Positions 6,751 through 13,470 of a DNA stretch of 13,647 nt are shown here, piece by piece. Source of the stretch: an uncultured Atopobium sp. (lineage in GTDB: Bacteria > Actinomycetota > Coriobacteriia > Coriobacteriales > Atopobiaceae); the NCBI GenBank assembly GCA_946647055.1, contig CAMPCT010000037.1:1-13647 (forward strand). Reading direction: 5' to 3'. The position numbers and the translations under genes were made by a program. Positions within the stretch are counted from its first letter, which is position 1; every line of letters begins with the position of its first letter. The notes under the pieces are model-generated. The model was not told the DNA's origin and searched no databases. It was given only the letters and a program-made list of their open reading frames with translations.

Positions 6751-7422
6751 CTACTCCCCCGTCCCAAAGGCCTGGAGGAGCTCGAGCGAGACGTCGTCGT
6801 ACTCGTGGCTGAGCACGTCGCAGCAGGCGCGGCAGGCCTCGATGTCGCGACCGTCGTGGTCGTTCACGATGCAGACCGTGGGGAAGCCCGCCTTGCGTGC
6901 CGTCATGAGGCCAAAGGTCACGTCCTCGAACACCCAGGTGGTCTCGACCGGCGTGCCGCACGACTCGCAGGCGGCGAGGTAGACGTCGGGGAAGTCCTTC
7001 TGGCGCCCCACGCGCTCGACGCACACCACGTCGCAGAAGAACTCCTCGAGGCCAAGGTGGCCCAGGAGCAGGCGGACCTCGGCCTCACTCGTCGAGGTGG
7101 CGATCGCCATGGGGATGCCCGCCGCGCGCAGGCTCTCGAGGAACGGGCGCAGGCCCGCGAACGGCTGGATGTTGTGGGTGTACTCGTAGCGGATCATCTC
7201 GTGGAGCTCGTCGTTGAGCGCCTTGCCCGACTCGCCGATGCCCAGCCGACGGTGCAGCTCGTCGCACTCGTCGGGGAGGCTGAGCGGCTCGAGCTCGAGC
7301 AGGAGTCCCTCGGGCGGGACGACCCCGTGGTTCTCGATGAGCTTCTCCCAGATGCCAAACCACATGCGCATGGAGTCGACGAGGGTCCCGTCGCAGTCGA
7401 ATACCGCCCCGCTGATTGCCAT
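6751..7422 (-). CDS. HAD superfamily phosphatase (beta-phosphoglucomutase/phosphatase type)
   Basis: This 223-residue haloacid dehalogenase-like enzyme probably removes phosphate from a small metabolite in the cytoplasm. Motif I DCDGT (D9 nucleophile, D11 acid/base), motif II T109/S110 in TSTS, the motif III lysine K142 in the segment RQKDFPD, and the motif IV acids E166-D167 are all present. A helical cap lies between motifs I and II (about 17-90), as in the phosphoglucomutase and phosphoglycolate phosphatase group. The substrate cannot be told from sequence. The ATG (7422-7420) has AGAAGGGA (7438-7431) eight bases upstream. It overlaps nothing but is two bases from thiN, suggesting co-transcription. 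Whether it acts on a thiamine-related phosphate is only a guess from position. Confidence 0.88.
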   Translation of the reverse strand: MAISGAVFDCDGTLVDSMRMWFGIWEKLIENHGVVPPEGLLLELEPLSLPDECDELHRRLGIGESGKALNDELHEMIRYEYTHNIQPFAGLRPFLESLRAAGIPMAIATSTSEAEVRLLLGHLGLEEFFCDVVCVERVGRQKDFPDVYLAACESCGTPVETTWVFEDVTFGLMTARKAGFPTVCIVNDHDGRDIEACRACCDVLSHEYDDVSLELLQAFGTGE

Positions 7423-7441
7423 GTGATGGTTCCCTTCTCGC

Positions 7442-7472
7442 TTGCATATGATGCACCGTCACATGGTACAGT
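7442..7472 (+). promoter_or_regulatory. Possible promoter of the fmdB-like gene
   Basis: TACAGT (7467-7472) preceded by TGG forms an extended -10. TTGCAT (7442-7447) is a possible -35, but the 19-base spacing is long. It lies in the 87-base divergent gap between the HAD gene and the fmdB-like gene. No convincing promoter for the HAD gene was found in the same gap. Confidence 0.35.
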
Positions 7473-7509
7473 AGTCGACGTTTGATTCACGATACTTCCG
7501 GAGGTTCTG

Positions 7510-7743
7510 ATGGCCCGCTACGACTACCGCTGCCCAAAGTGCAATACCACGTTCGAGGTTGAACACCCCATGTCCGAGCATCCCCTCGTGACCTGCCCCA
7601 ACTGCGGAACCGAGGCCCAGCGGGTCTTCTCCGCCAGCGGGATCAGCCTCCAGGGGTCGGGATTCTACAGCACCGACAACCGCAAGGGCAGCTCGGAGGG
7701 CAAGTGCGCCCATTGCTCGGGGGGCGACTGCGCCAACTGCTAG
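7510..7743 (+). CDS. FmdB family zinc-ribbon protein
   Basis: A 77-residue protein of the FmdB/CxxC_CxxC_SSSS type, the only gene on the plus strand. The N-terminal start MARYDYRCPKC is typical, with zinc ligands C8/C11 and C29/C32. A serine/glycine-rich middle follows, and the tail has a second cysteine cluster, C66/C69 and C74/C77. The name comes from putative regulators of formamidase genes, but the function of most members is unknown; nothing here links it to formamidase. GGAGG (7500-7504) is five bases before the ATG. A strong terminator follows the stop by 28 bases, so it is transcribed alone. It faces rsmB convergently and breaks the otherwise continuous minus-strand order. Confidence 0.9.
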   Translation: MARYDYRCPKCNTTFEVEHPMSEHPLVTCPNCGTEAQRVFSASGISLQGSGFYSTDNRKGSSEGKCAHCSGGDCANC

Positions 7744-7771
7744 GCAGCTTGCGACAATTGCAGCCCATTTG

Positions 7772-7799
7772 GGGCGACGGCGCGCACCGTCGCCCTTTT
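7772..7799 (+). terminator. Intrinsic terminator of the fmdB-like gene
   Basis: GGGCGACGG (7772-7780) and CCGTCGCCC (7787-7795) make a perfect 9-bp stem with a 6-base loop, followed by four T (7796-7799). It starts 28 bases after the fmdB-like stop. Confidence 0.85.
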
Positions 7800-7845
7800 C
7801 GTTGCGCGTGGTGGTCGCCAGGTACGCGCTTGGGATGGCAGCATC

Positions 7846-7902
7846 TACACATATCCCGTTTCGAAAGGGGCATTTTCCGAGTTTCGATACGGAATGTGCG
7901 TA
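7846..7902. repeat. REP-like palindromic element, copy 1
   Basis: A 57-bp imperfect palindrome: the left arm 7846-7866 and right arm 7882-7902 match in 17 of 21 positions around a 15-base centre that contains GCATTTTCCG. It is 45/57 identical, without gaps, to the second copy in direct orientation. It is AT-richer than the flanking genes and lies between the convergent fmdB-like and rsmB genes, a usual site for dispersed extragenic palindromes. No open frame of interest covers it. Confidence 0.75.
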
Positions 7903-7914
7903 TCTCTTCTCCGC

Positions 7915-7979
7915 GCCTTACACACGCCCCACTTTGAAAAGGTCATTTTTCGCGTTTCGATACGGGACGTGCGTAAGGC
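7915..7979. repeat. REP-like palindromic element, copy 2
   Basis: The second copy has its 57-bp core at 7919-7975. Its outer arms extend further: GCCTTACACACG (7915-7926) against CGTGCGTAAGGC (7968-7979), with one mismatch in 12. The inner part is less symmetric than in copy 1. The block GTTTCGATACGG is exact in both copies. The copies are 73 bases apart start to start. The remaining 7980-8066 stretch before the rsmB end shows nothing I can assign. Confidence 0.75.
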
Positions 7980-8066
7980 AGTCGGGCAAAACGGCTCCTT
8001 TTCCACGGGGAGACGCGCCGCCAAGGGCGAAATCAAGCCGTCAGCGACAAAATGGGCTGCAACGGA

Positions 8067-8082
8067 GGCCGCCCGCGCGGCC
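8067..8082 (-). other. GC-rich hairpin just after rsmB
   Basis: On the minus strand GGCCGC pairs with GCGGCC around a 4-base loop, beginning four bases after the rsmB stop (8086). No T-run follows, so it is only a weak terminator candidate for the priA-def-fmt-rsmB run. Confidence 0.35.
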
Positions 8083-8085
8083 AGC

Positions 8086-9501
8086 CTACCCCCTACGGAC
8101 GAACCTGGCGCAGAAATGCCCGTCACCAAGGCCCCGGGCGGGCGCCGTGAGTAGAAAGCCGTCCGAGGTCTGGCTCCTCGCCACCAGGGACGCGAGCTGT
8201 GGGGAGGTCGCGCAGGCGGGCGCCTCCACGACAGGAGCTACCGCAAAGCCACGGCCGGCATCCCCGGCCAAGAAGGTCGCCACGACGTCCTCGTCCTCCT
8301 CGCGCAGGACCGAGCAGGTCGAGTAGACGAGGGTACCCCCCGGCTCGACCCTCGACGCGGCGGCAGAGAGAATCTCGAGCTGCAGGGCAGCGAGGTCGGA
8401 GACGCCCCGCTCCGTGAGGGACGAGGGGGACTCGGGATGGCGACGCATGGTGCCCGTGCCCGAGCACGGCGCGTCGACGAGGACGACGCCAAAGCTGCGG
8501 TCGAGCCCGGCAGGAAGGTCGGTCGACGCCAGCTCGCGGGCATCGAGCTGCAGACAGGTGACGATGCCAGACAGCCCCGCCCGACCCATGCGTTCGGCAG
8601 AGACGCTCACCTTGTAGGGCACGGAGTCGACGCCGGTCACATGCGTGGGGTGGATGGCACCTTTGGCAGCGGCGAGCAGCACGGACTTGGTGCCCCTCCC
8701 CTGCCCCACCTCGAGCACCTCGCAGGGCTCGGACGGGGCGGCGATGCGACACACCAGCTGAGCCGACAGGTCCGCCACGACGAGGTCGACGTGGTGCACG
8801 AGCTTGGTCGCATGGAGGGGTGCCGGCCTGCCCAACACGAAGGAGCCGGGGAGCTCGGGCACCGGGACCGGGTCCATGTCGCCCTCACGCAGCAGCGACT
8901 CGAGGGCGTCGACGTCCTGGCGGGCGACGTTCGTGGCGACGCACACCGGTGCGGGCTCGAGCTGCGCCAGGCACAGGTCGCGGGCAAATCCCAGCCCCCG
9001 GTCGGTGACGATGCGCGAGACGAGCCACGCGGGAAGGCCCGACACCAGCACGAGGTCGGACTCGTCGAAGGCTTCCCCCGCGCAGCGCCTGCGGGCGGCC
9101 TCGACCCGCGGGCGGACCTCGGAGGCCAGGCGGCGCAGGACGGCGTTGGCAAGCCCCGCGGCGCGAGGCGACACCATGCGCACGAGCTCGACGCCCTGGC
9201 TCACGGCGACCGCCGAGGGCGTGTCGAGGTAGCAGGTCTCGAAGGCGGCGAGCTGCAGGGCGTCGCGGACGCGGGGTTCGACGGACGACGGGCGCCTCAG
9301 GCGCTCGTCGATGAGGGAGTCGAGCAGCGACGACGTGGAGGTAGTGCCCATGAGCAGGCGCGTCACGAGGGCACGGTCAGCGGCGGAAAGCGACCCCACC
9401 TGCTTGCTCATGCGCTCGATGTCACGCACGCGGGCGTTCCGACGCCTGCGCTCGGAGAGGGTCAGGAGGGCAGCGACCCGTGCGGGAGAGGCGCCGCTCA
9501 C
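8086..9501 (-). CDS. rsmB: 16S rRNA (cytosine-967-C5)-methyltransferase (RsmB/Sun)
   Basis: RsmB methylates C5 of C967 in 16S rRNA. The 471-residue protein has the N-terminal NusB-like RNA-binding domain (about 5-140) and a C-terminal SAM-dependent domain. Both family cysteines are present: C346 in DAPCSGTG (motif IV) and C396 in YSTCS (motif VI, the nucleophile). Motif I is unusual: EVGQGRGTKS (264-273) stands where most members have a DxCAAPGGKT-like sequence. The chosen start is GTG (9501-9499), overlapping the fmt stop as GTGA; similarity begins at once with SPARVAALL. No good Shine-Dalgarno is visible, so coupling to fmt is likely. The frame stays open through fmt and def, but that part is shadow sequence, not a fusion. 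It ends the priA-def-fmt-rsmB run. Confidence 0.93.
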   Translation of the reverse strand: MSGASPARVAALLTLSERRRRNARVRDIERMSKQVGSLSAADRALVTRLLMGTTSTSSLLDSLIDERLRRPSSVEPRVRDALQLAAFETCYLDTPSAVAVSQGVELVRMVSPRAAGLANAVLRRLASEVRPRVEAARRRCAGEAFDESDLVLVSGLPAWLVSRIVTDRGLGFARDLCLAQLEPAPVCVATNVARQDVDALESLLREGDMDPVPVPELPGSFVLGRPAPLHATKLVHHVDLVVADLSAQLVCRIAAPSEPCEVLEVGQGRGTKSVLLAAAKGAIHPTHVTGVDSVPYKVSVSAERMGRAGLSGIVTCLQLDARELASTDLPAGLDRSFGVVLVDAPCSGTGTMRRHPESPSSLTERGVSDLAALQLEILSAAASRVEPGGTLVYSTCSVLREEDEDVVATFLAGDAGRGFAVAPVVEAPACATSPQLASLVARSQTSDGFLLTAPARGLGDGHFCARFVRRG

Positions 9502-10415
9502 GCGCGGCACCACGAGAGGTCCTCGCCCCGCAGGCCGGCGGCCCAGGAGGCGACGTCCATCTCGCGCTTGCCGTCGGGCTTGACGCGAAGCAGCTCGATC
9601 GCCCCGTCGGCACAGCCCAGGACCACATGGCCCTTGCGCACGAGGACGACGCCCGATGCGGGGCCAACGCCTCCGGTGAGGCGGGCGGACAGGGCACGGA
9701 CGCCCTTGCCAGCCACGACGAGGCGCGCGGGGGCGGCGTCGGTCGACGCCTGGATGCGCAGGGCGTTGTCGCGGCAGCTGTCCGCGGGGTCGAGGTGCAT
9801 CTCGGCCTTGGACACCTTGGGGGCAAACGTCACGAGCGACTCGTCCTGGTCGACCCACGTGGCGGTCCCGGCCTCCATGTCGGCGAGGGCGGCCACCAGC
9901 TCCGTCGCCCCCAGCTGGGCGAGCTCGGCGATGAGCTGCTCGCAGGGCTTGTCGGCGACCTCGGTCGACGCCTGGCGGCACCAGGCACCGGCGTCGAGCT
10001 CGTGGACCACGCGCATGATGGAGATGCCCGCGCGCCTGTCGCCCGCGAGCACCGCACGCTGGATGGGCGCGGCGCCACGCCAGCGCGGCAGCAGCGAGGC
10101 GTGCACGTTCACGCAGCCCAGGGGCGCGACGTCGAGGATCGAGTCGGGAAGGATGCAGCCGTAGGCAGCGACGGCGATGACGTCGGGCCTGGCCTCGCGC
10201 ACGGCCTCGAGGGCCTCGGGGGTGATGCGGCTGGTCTCGAGCACGGGAAGGCCCAGCTCGAGCGCACGGGCCTTGACGGGCGAGGGCTCGAGCTCCTTGC
10301 CGCGGGCACGCACGGCGTCGGGGCGGGTGAGCACGAGGACGACCTCGTAGGCGTCCGCAAGGGCCGAGAGTGACGGCACCGCGAACTCGGGAGTGCCCAT
10401 GAAGACGACGCGCAT
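9498..10415 (-). CDS. fmt: Methionyl-tRNA formyltransferase
   Basis: Fmt adds a formyl group from 10-formyltetrahydrofolate to Met-tRNA(fMet), needed for efficient bacterial translation start. The 305-residue length is normal. The protein opens with MRVVFMGTPEFAVPSL. The catalytic set N103, H105 and D141 is present, within VNVHASLLPRWRGAAPIQ and HELDAG. The C-terminal OB-like domain that contacts tRNA covers about 205-305. AAGGAGG (10427-10421) is five bases before the ATG. It lies 45 bases after def and overlaps rsmB by four bases. Its product's formyl group is removed by the neighbour Def, so the two opposing steps of the formyl cycle sit together, as in many bacteria. Confidence 0.97.
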   Translation of the reverse strand: MRVVFMGTPEFAVPSLSALADAYEVVLVLTRPDAVRARGKELEPSPVKARALELGLPVLETSRITPEALEAVREARPDVIAVAAYGCILPDSILDVAPLGCVNVHASLLPRWRGAAPIQRAVLAGDRRAGISIMRVVHELDAGAWCRQASTEVADKPCEQLIAELAQLGATELVAALADMEAGTATWVDQDESLVTFAPKVSKAEMHLDPADSCRDNALRIQASTDAAPARLVVAGKGVRALSARLTGGVGPASGVVLVRKGHVVLGCADGAIELLRVKPDGKREMDVASWAAGLRGEDLSWCRA

Positions 10416-10460
10416 GCGTTCCTCCTTGCTTGTCGGGATGGGGCGGCGGCGTGTCGCCGG

Positions 10461-11003
10461 CTAGTCGATGCTCGTCTCGCCAGGTCGGACGCCCGAGGCG
10501 ATGGCGCGCTCGACCTCGCGCAGCTTGGACACGCGCTTGAGAAGCGGCAGGTGGTCGACCATCGTGACGCCGTGCAGATGGTCGATCTCGTGCTGGAGGC
10601 AGACGGCCATGAGGTTGTCGGAGGCCTCGTAGCGCATGGTGTCGCCGTCGAGGTTCTCGGCATGCACCACCACGCCCGAGGGACGCTCGACCTCGACCGT
10701 GATGCCGGGGAACGAGAGGCAGCCCTCCTCGTAGGTGCGCGTCTCGTCGGAGGACTCGACGATGCGCGGGTTGATGAGGACGTAGGGGTTCTTGTCGCCG
10801 CCCGCCCAGTCGACGTCGATGACGACCATCTGGACCAGCTCGCCCACCTGCGGGGCGGCGAGGCCGCAGCCGTCGGCGGCGTACATGTCCTCGAGCATGC
10901 GCTCGGCAAGCTCGCGGACCTCGGGGGTTATCTCGGTGATGGGCGCGCACTCCTGCTTGAGGCGCGGGTCGGGCGAGAGGACGATGTCATCGATTCCGGA
11001 CAT
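10461..11003 (-). CDS. def: Peptide deformylase
   Basis: Def removes the formyl group from the N-terminal methionine of nascent proteins, using a bound metal ion. The 180-residue protein has all three motifs: GCGLAAPQVG (45-54), EEGCLS (92-97, metal ligand C95) and HEIDH (138-142, metal ligands H138/H142 and catalytic E139). AAGGAG (11019-11014) is ten bases before the ATG. It follows priA by 86 bases, enough for a secondary promoter, though none stands out there, and precedes fmt by 45 bases. The priA-def-fmt-rsmB order is shared with many Gram-positive bacteria. Confidence 0.97.
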   Translation of the reverse strand: MSGIDDIVLSPDPRLKQECAPITEITPEVRELAERMLEDMYAADGCGLAAPQVGELVQMVVIDVDWAGGDKNPYVLINPRIVESSDETRTYEEGCLSFPGITVEVERPSGVVVHAENLDGDTMRYEASDNLMAVCLQHEIDHLHGVTMVDHLPLLKRVSKLREVERAIASGVRPGETSID

Positions 11004-11089
11004 GGCGTGGCTGCTCCTTGGTGAGTTGCTTGTGTCATCTGGCTATGGTACCCGTTCGTGGACGCAGGAGGGCGTTCCGCACCAGATGC

Positions 11090-13393
11090 CTACAACAAGT
11101 CGTGCGCGTCGACGTCGAGCGCCATGCTCACGCCCGGGCGCCTGGGCAGGCGAGACGAGCATTCGAGCAGCACGTGCCCAAGGTTTGCGTCGAGCGGGGC
11201 CTTGACCAGCACGTGCCTGCGGACGCGGTCCTTCACGCGGGCCTTCACGCACTCGGCCGGTCCCAGCACGCGCCAGCCCTCGTGCATCGCGGCATGCTCG
11301 CGCAGCATGGCCGCCATCTGATCGGCCTGGTCGCGCACGTCGCGCTCGCGCGCACCCCACACCACCACGTTGGCGACGCGCGTGTAGGGCGGGTAGCCCG
11401 CCTCGCGGCGATCGGCCAGCTCCGCCTCGAGGAAGACCTCGCGACGGTGCCCCACCACGGCACGGATCGCCGGGTGCGTGGCCCAGTACGACTGCACGAT
11501 GACACGCCCCGGACGCCCTCCCCTGCCAGCGCGGCCCGAGACCTGCTCGAGCAGGTCGTAGGTGCGCTCGGCAGCGCGAAAGTCGGGCAGCTTGAGCGTG
11601 GTGTCGGCATTGACCACGCCCACGAGCGTGACCTCGGGGAAGTCGAGGCCCTTGGCGATCATCTGCGTGCCCACGAGCACCGCGCATGGGCTTGCGTCGA
11701 ACTGCTCGAGCAGGCGCTGGTGGTCGCCCTTGCCGCGCGTGGTGTCGGCGTCCATGCGGATGACGTCGACGTCCTCGGGCAGGAGCATGCGCAGCTCGTC
11801 CTCGACGCGCTGCGTGCCCACGCCAAAGGCACCGAGGTAGCGGCTGCCGCAGTTGGGACAACGAGTGGAGGGGTCGGGGAAGGCGCGCACGGGCCACTCG
11901 CTGCCGCAGGTGTGGCACATGAGCGAGTGCGTGCGCTCGTGGTAGGTGAGGGCCGTGGAGCAGTGCGGGCACTCGGGCACGCAGCCGCACTCGCGGCACA
12001 TGAGGAAGCTGGCAAAGCCGCGCCGGTTGAGCAGCAGGACGGCCTTCTCGCGGCGCTGGGCCACCTCGAGCAGGGCGTCGCGCAGGGGCGCCGAGAAGAT
12101 CGAGCGGTTGCCGGCGTTGAACTGCGCCGCCATGTCGACGACGGTGACCTCGGGCAGGACGGCCGAGCCGGGGCGCTCAGGCATGGAGACGCGTGTCCAG
12201 GTGACGCCGCGATACGAGCCCGCCCGACAGCGCGCGAGGCTCTCCAGGCTGGGGGTAGCGCTGCCCAGCACCAAAGCGCAGCCGCGCAGGCGGCACAGCT
12301 CGGCGGCCGTCTCGCGGGCGTGGTAGCGGGGTTGCTGGTCCTGCTTGTAGGAGCCCTCGTGCTCCTCGTCGATGATGACCAGACCGCAGTCGCGCAGCGG
12401 CGCAAAGAGTGCCGAGCGGGCACCCACCACCACGTGGGCGAGGCCCTGGCGCACCATGTCCCACTGGTCGAATCGCTCGCCGGTGGAGAGGCGCGAGTGC
12501 AGGACGGCGACGTCGTCGCCAAAGCGCGAGCGGAAGCGGCCCACGGTCTGGGCCGTGAGCGAGATCTCGGGCACGAGGACGAGGGCTCCCCTTCCCTGGG
12601 CACGAACGCGCTCGATGGCGTCGAGGTATACCTCGGTCTTGCCCGAGCCCGTGACGCCGTCAACCAGGACCACGTCGCCGCGGCCGGCACGGACGGCTTC
12701 GTCGATGGCGGCGAGCGCGGCCTCCTGGCCGGCGGTGAGACGCTCGGGACGGACGGCGCGGGCGCTGGAGAGGGTGGTCGTGTCTCCCCCACGCACGCGC
12801 CGGCGATGCGAGACCGCGACCACACCATGCTTTACCAGGGCGTTCACCACGCCGGTGACGCCCGACATCATGGCCGAGAGCTCGGCCATGCGCACGGGTC
12901 CCGCCGAGAGGGCCTCGATGAGGGCGCGCTGGCGGCTGGCGGTCTTGGCGGGCTCGAAGTCAGCCGCGGCGGGCGTGAGCTCGACCCAGCGGTCGTCGAC
13001 GGCTGTCGCCTGCTCGCACACGAGCTGCCAGGGGGCGTCCTCCGACTCGCGGCGCACGCGCATGGACTGGCCGGGGGCGACGAACAGGCGCAGGCATTCC
13101 GAGAGGGGCGCCGCGTACTCGTCGGCCATCCAGGCGGCGAGCCGTGCCGCTTTCTCGTCGAACGCGGGCGTGGCGAGGACGCGCTCGATGGGGCGTACCT
13201 TGGAGGGGTCCAGGCCTTCGGGCGTCTCGTCTGTCACGGCCACGACGTAGCCCACCGCCGCGCGCCGGGCAAAGGTGACCAGCACGGTTGCGCCAACGAG
13301 GGCCTCGTCCGCCAGCTCCTCGGGGATGGCGTAGTGGTACGCGTCGCCAAGGGAGCGCGTGGGTATGTCGAGAACGACGCTTGCGTAGCGCAT
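11090..13393 (-). CDS. priA: Primosomal protein N' (replication restart helicase PriA)
   Basis: PriA recognises abandoned replication forks and reloads the replicative helicase. The 767-residue protein has an N-terminal fork-binding domain (about 1-110), Walker A GVTGSGKT (246-253), DEEH (342-345), GSATPS shortly after, and eight zinc-ligand cysteines in four pairs: C466/C469, C475/C478, C493/C496 and C512/C515. Many actinobacterial PriA proteins have degenerate helicase motifs; here they look complete, so ATPase activity is likely. The ATG at 13393 has GAAAGG (13404-13399) five bases upstream, and the product begins MRYASVVLDIP, as expected for the family. Earlier in-frame starts exist (ATG at 13426, GTG at 13501), but they run through the likely promoter and the repeat array. 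It heads the priA-def-fmt-rsmB run. Confidence 0.95.
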   Translation of the reverse strand: MRYASVVLDIPTRSLGDAYHYAIPEELADEALVGATVLVTFARRAAVGYVVAVTDETPEGLDPSKVRPIERVLATPAFDEKAARLAAWMADEYAAPLSECLRLFVAPGQSMRVRRESEDAPWQLVCEQATAVDDRWVELTPAAADFEPAKTASRQRALIEALSAGPVRMAELSAMMSGVTGVVNALVKHGVVAVSHRRRVRGGDTTTLSSARAVRPERLTAGQEAALAAIDEAVRAGRGDVVLVDGVTGSGKTEVYLDAIERVRAQGRGALVLVPEISLTAQTVGRFRSRFGDDVAVLHSRLSTGERFDQWDMVRQGLAHVVVGARSALFAPLRDCGLVIIDEEHEGSYKQDQQPRYHARETAAELCRLRGCALVLGSATPSLESLARCRAGSYRGVTWTRVSMPERPGSAVLPEVTVVDMAAQFNAGNRSIFSAPLRDALLEVAQRREKAVLLLNRRGFASFLMCRECGCVPECPHCSTALTYHERTHSLMCHTCGSEWPVRAFPDPSTRCPNCGSRYLGAFGVGTQRVEDELRMLLPEDVDVIRMDADTTRGKGDHQRLLEQFDASPCAVLVGTQMIAKGLDFPEVTLVGVVNADTTLKLPDFRAAERTYDLLEQVSGRAGRGGRPGRVIVQSYWATHPAIRAVVGHRREVFLEAELADRREAGYPPYTRVANVVVWGARERDVRDQADQMAAMLREHAAMHEGWRVLGPAECVKARVKDRVRRHVLVKAPLDANLGHVLLECSSRLPRRPGVSMALDVDAHDLL

Positions 13394-13398
13394 GGGGG

Positions 13399-13404
13399 CC
13401 TTTC
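13399..13404 (-). promoter_or_regulatory. Shine-Dalgarno that fixes the priA start
   Basis: GAAAGG lies five bases before the ATG at 13393. The earlier in-frame starts at 13426 and 13501 lack a comparable site, so this favours the 767-residue form. Confidence 0.65.
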
Positions 13405-13424
13405 GGTGTCGACGTTGGACGTTC

Positions 13425-13452
13425 ATTCTACGCCTTTGCCCTGGCTTGTCGG
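13425..13452 (-). promoter_or_regulatory. Candidate priA operon promoter
   Basis: TAGAAT (13430-13425) is a 5/6 match to the -10 consensus. CCGACA (13452-13447), 4/6 to the -35, lies 16 bases upstream. Transcription would start near 13418, giving a leader of about 25 bases before the priA ATG. The site falls between the repeat array and the gene, which suggests the array is not part of the priA message. Confidence 0.5.
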
Positions 13453-13470
13453 TCGCGGGGGTCGCCTCGC

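Noticed and set aside
7894..8326. Small open frames on both strands across the fmdB-rsmB gap
   Set aside because: They run through the palindromic repeats and into the rsmB end, have no Shine-Dalgarno at their starts and no family features.
8086..10950. Single 954-residue minus-strand frame as a Def/Fmt/RsmB fusion
   Set aside because: Only the part after 9501 is RsmB; the upstream part is a different frame through fmt and def, giving arginine-rich shadow sequence. Def and Fmt are read in their own frames.
11004..11089. Separate promoter for def in the 86-base priA-def gap
   Set aside because: Only a weak TACCAT-like -10 was seen with no -35 at normal spacing; not strong enough to list.
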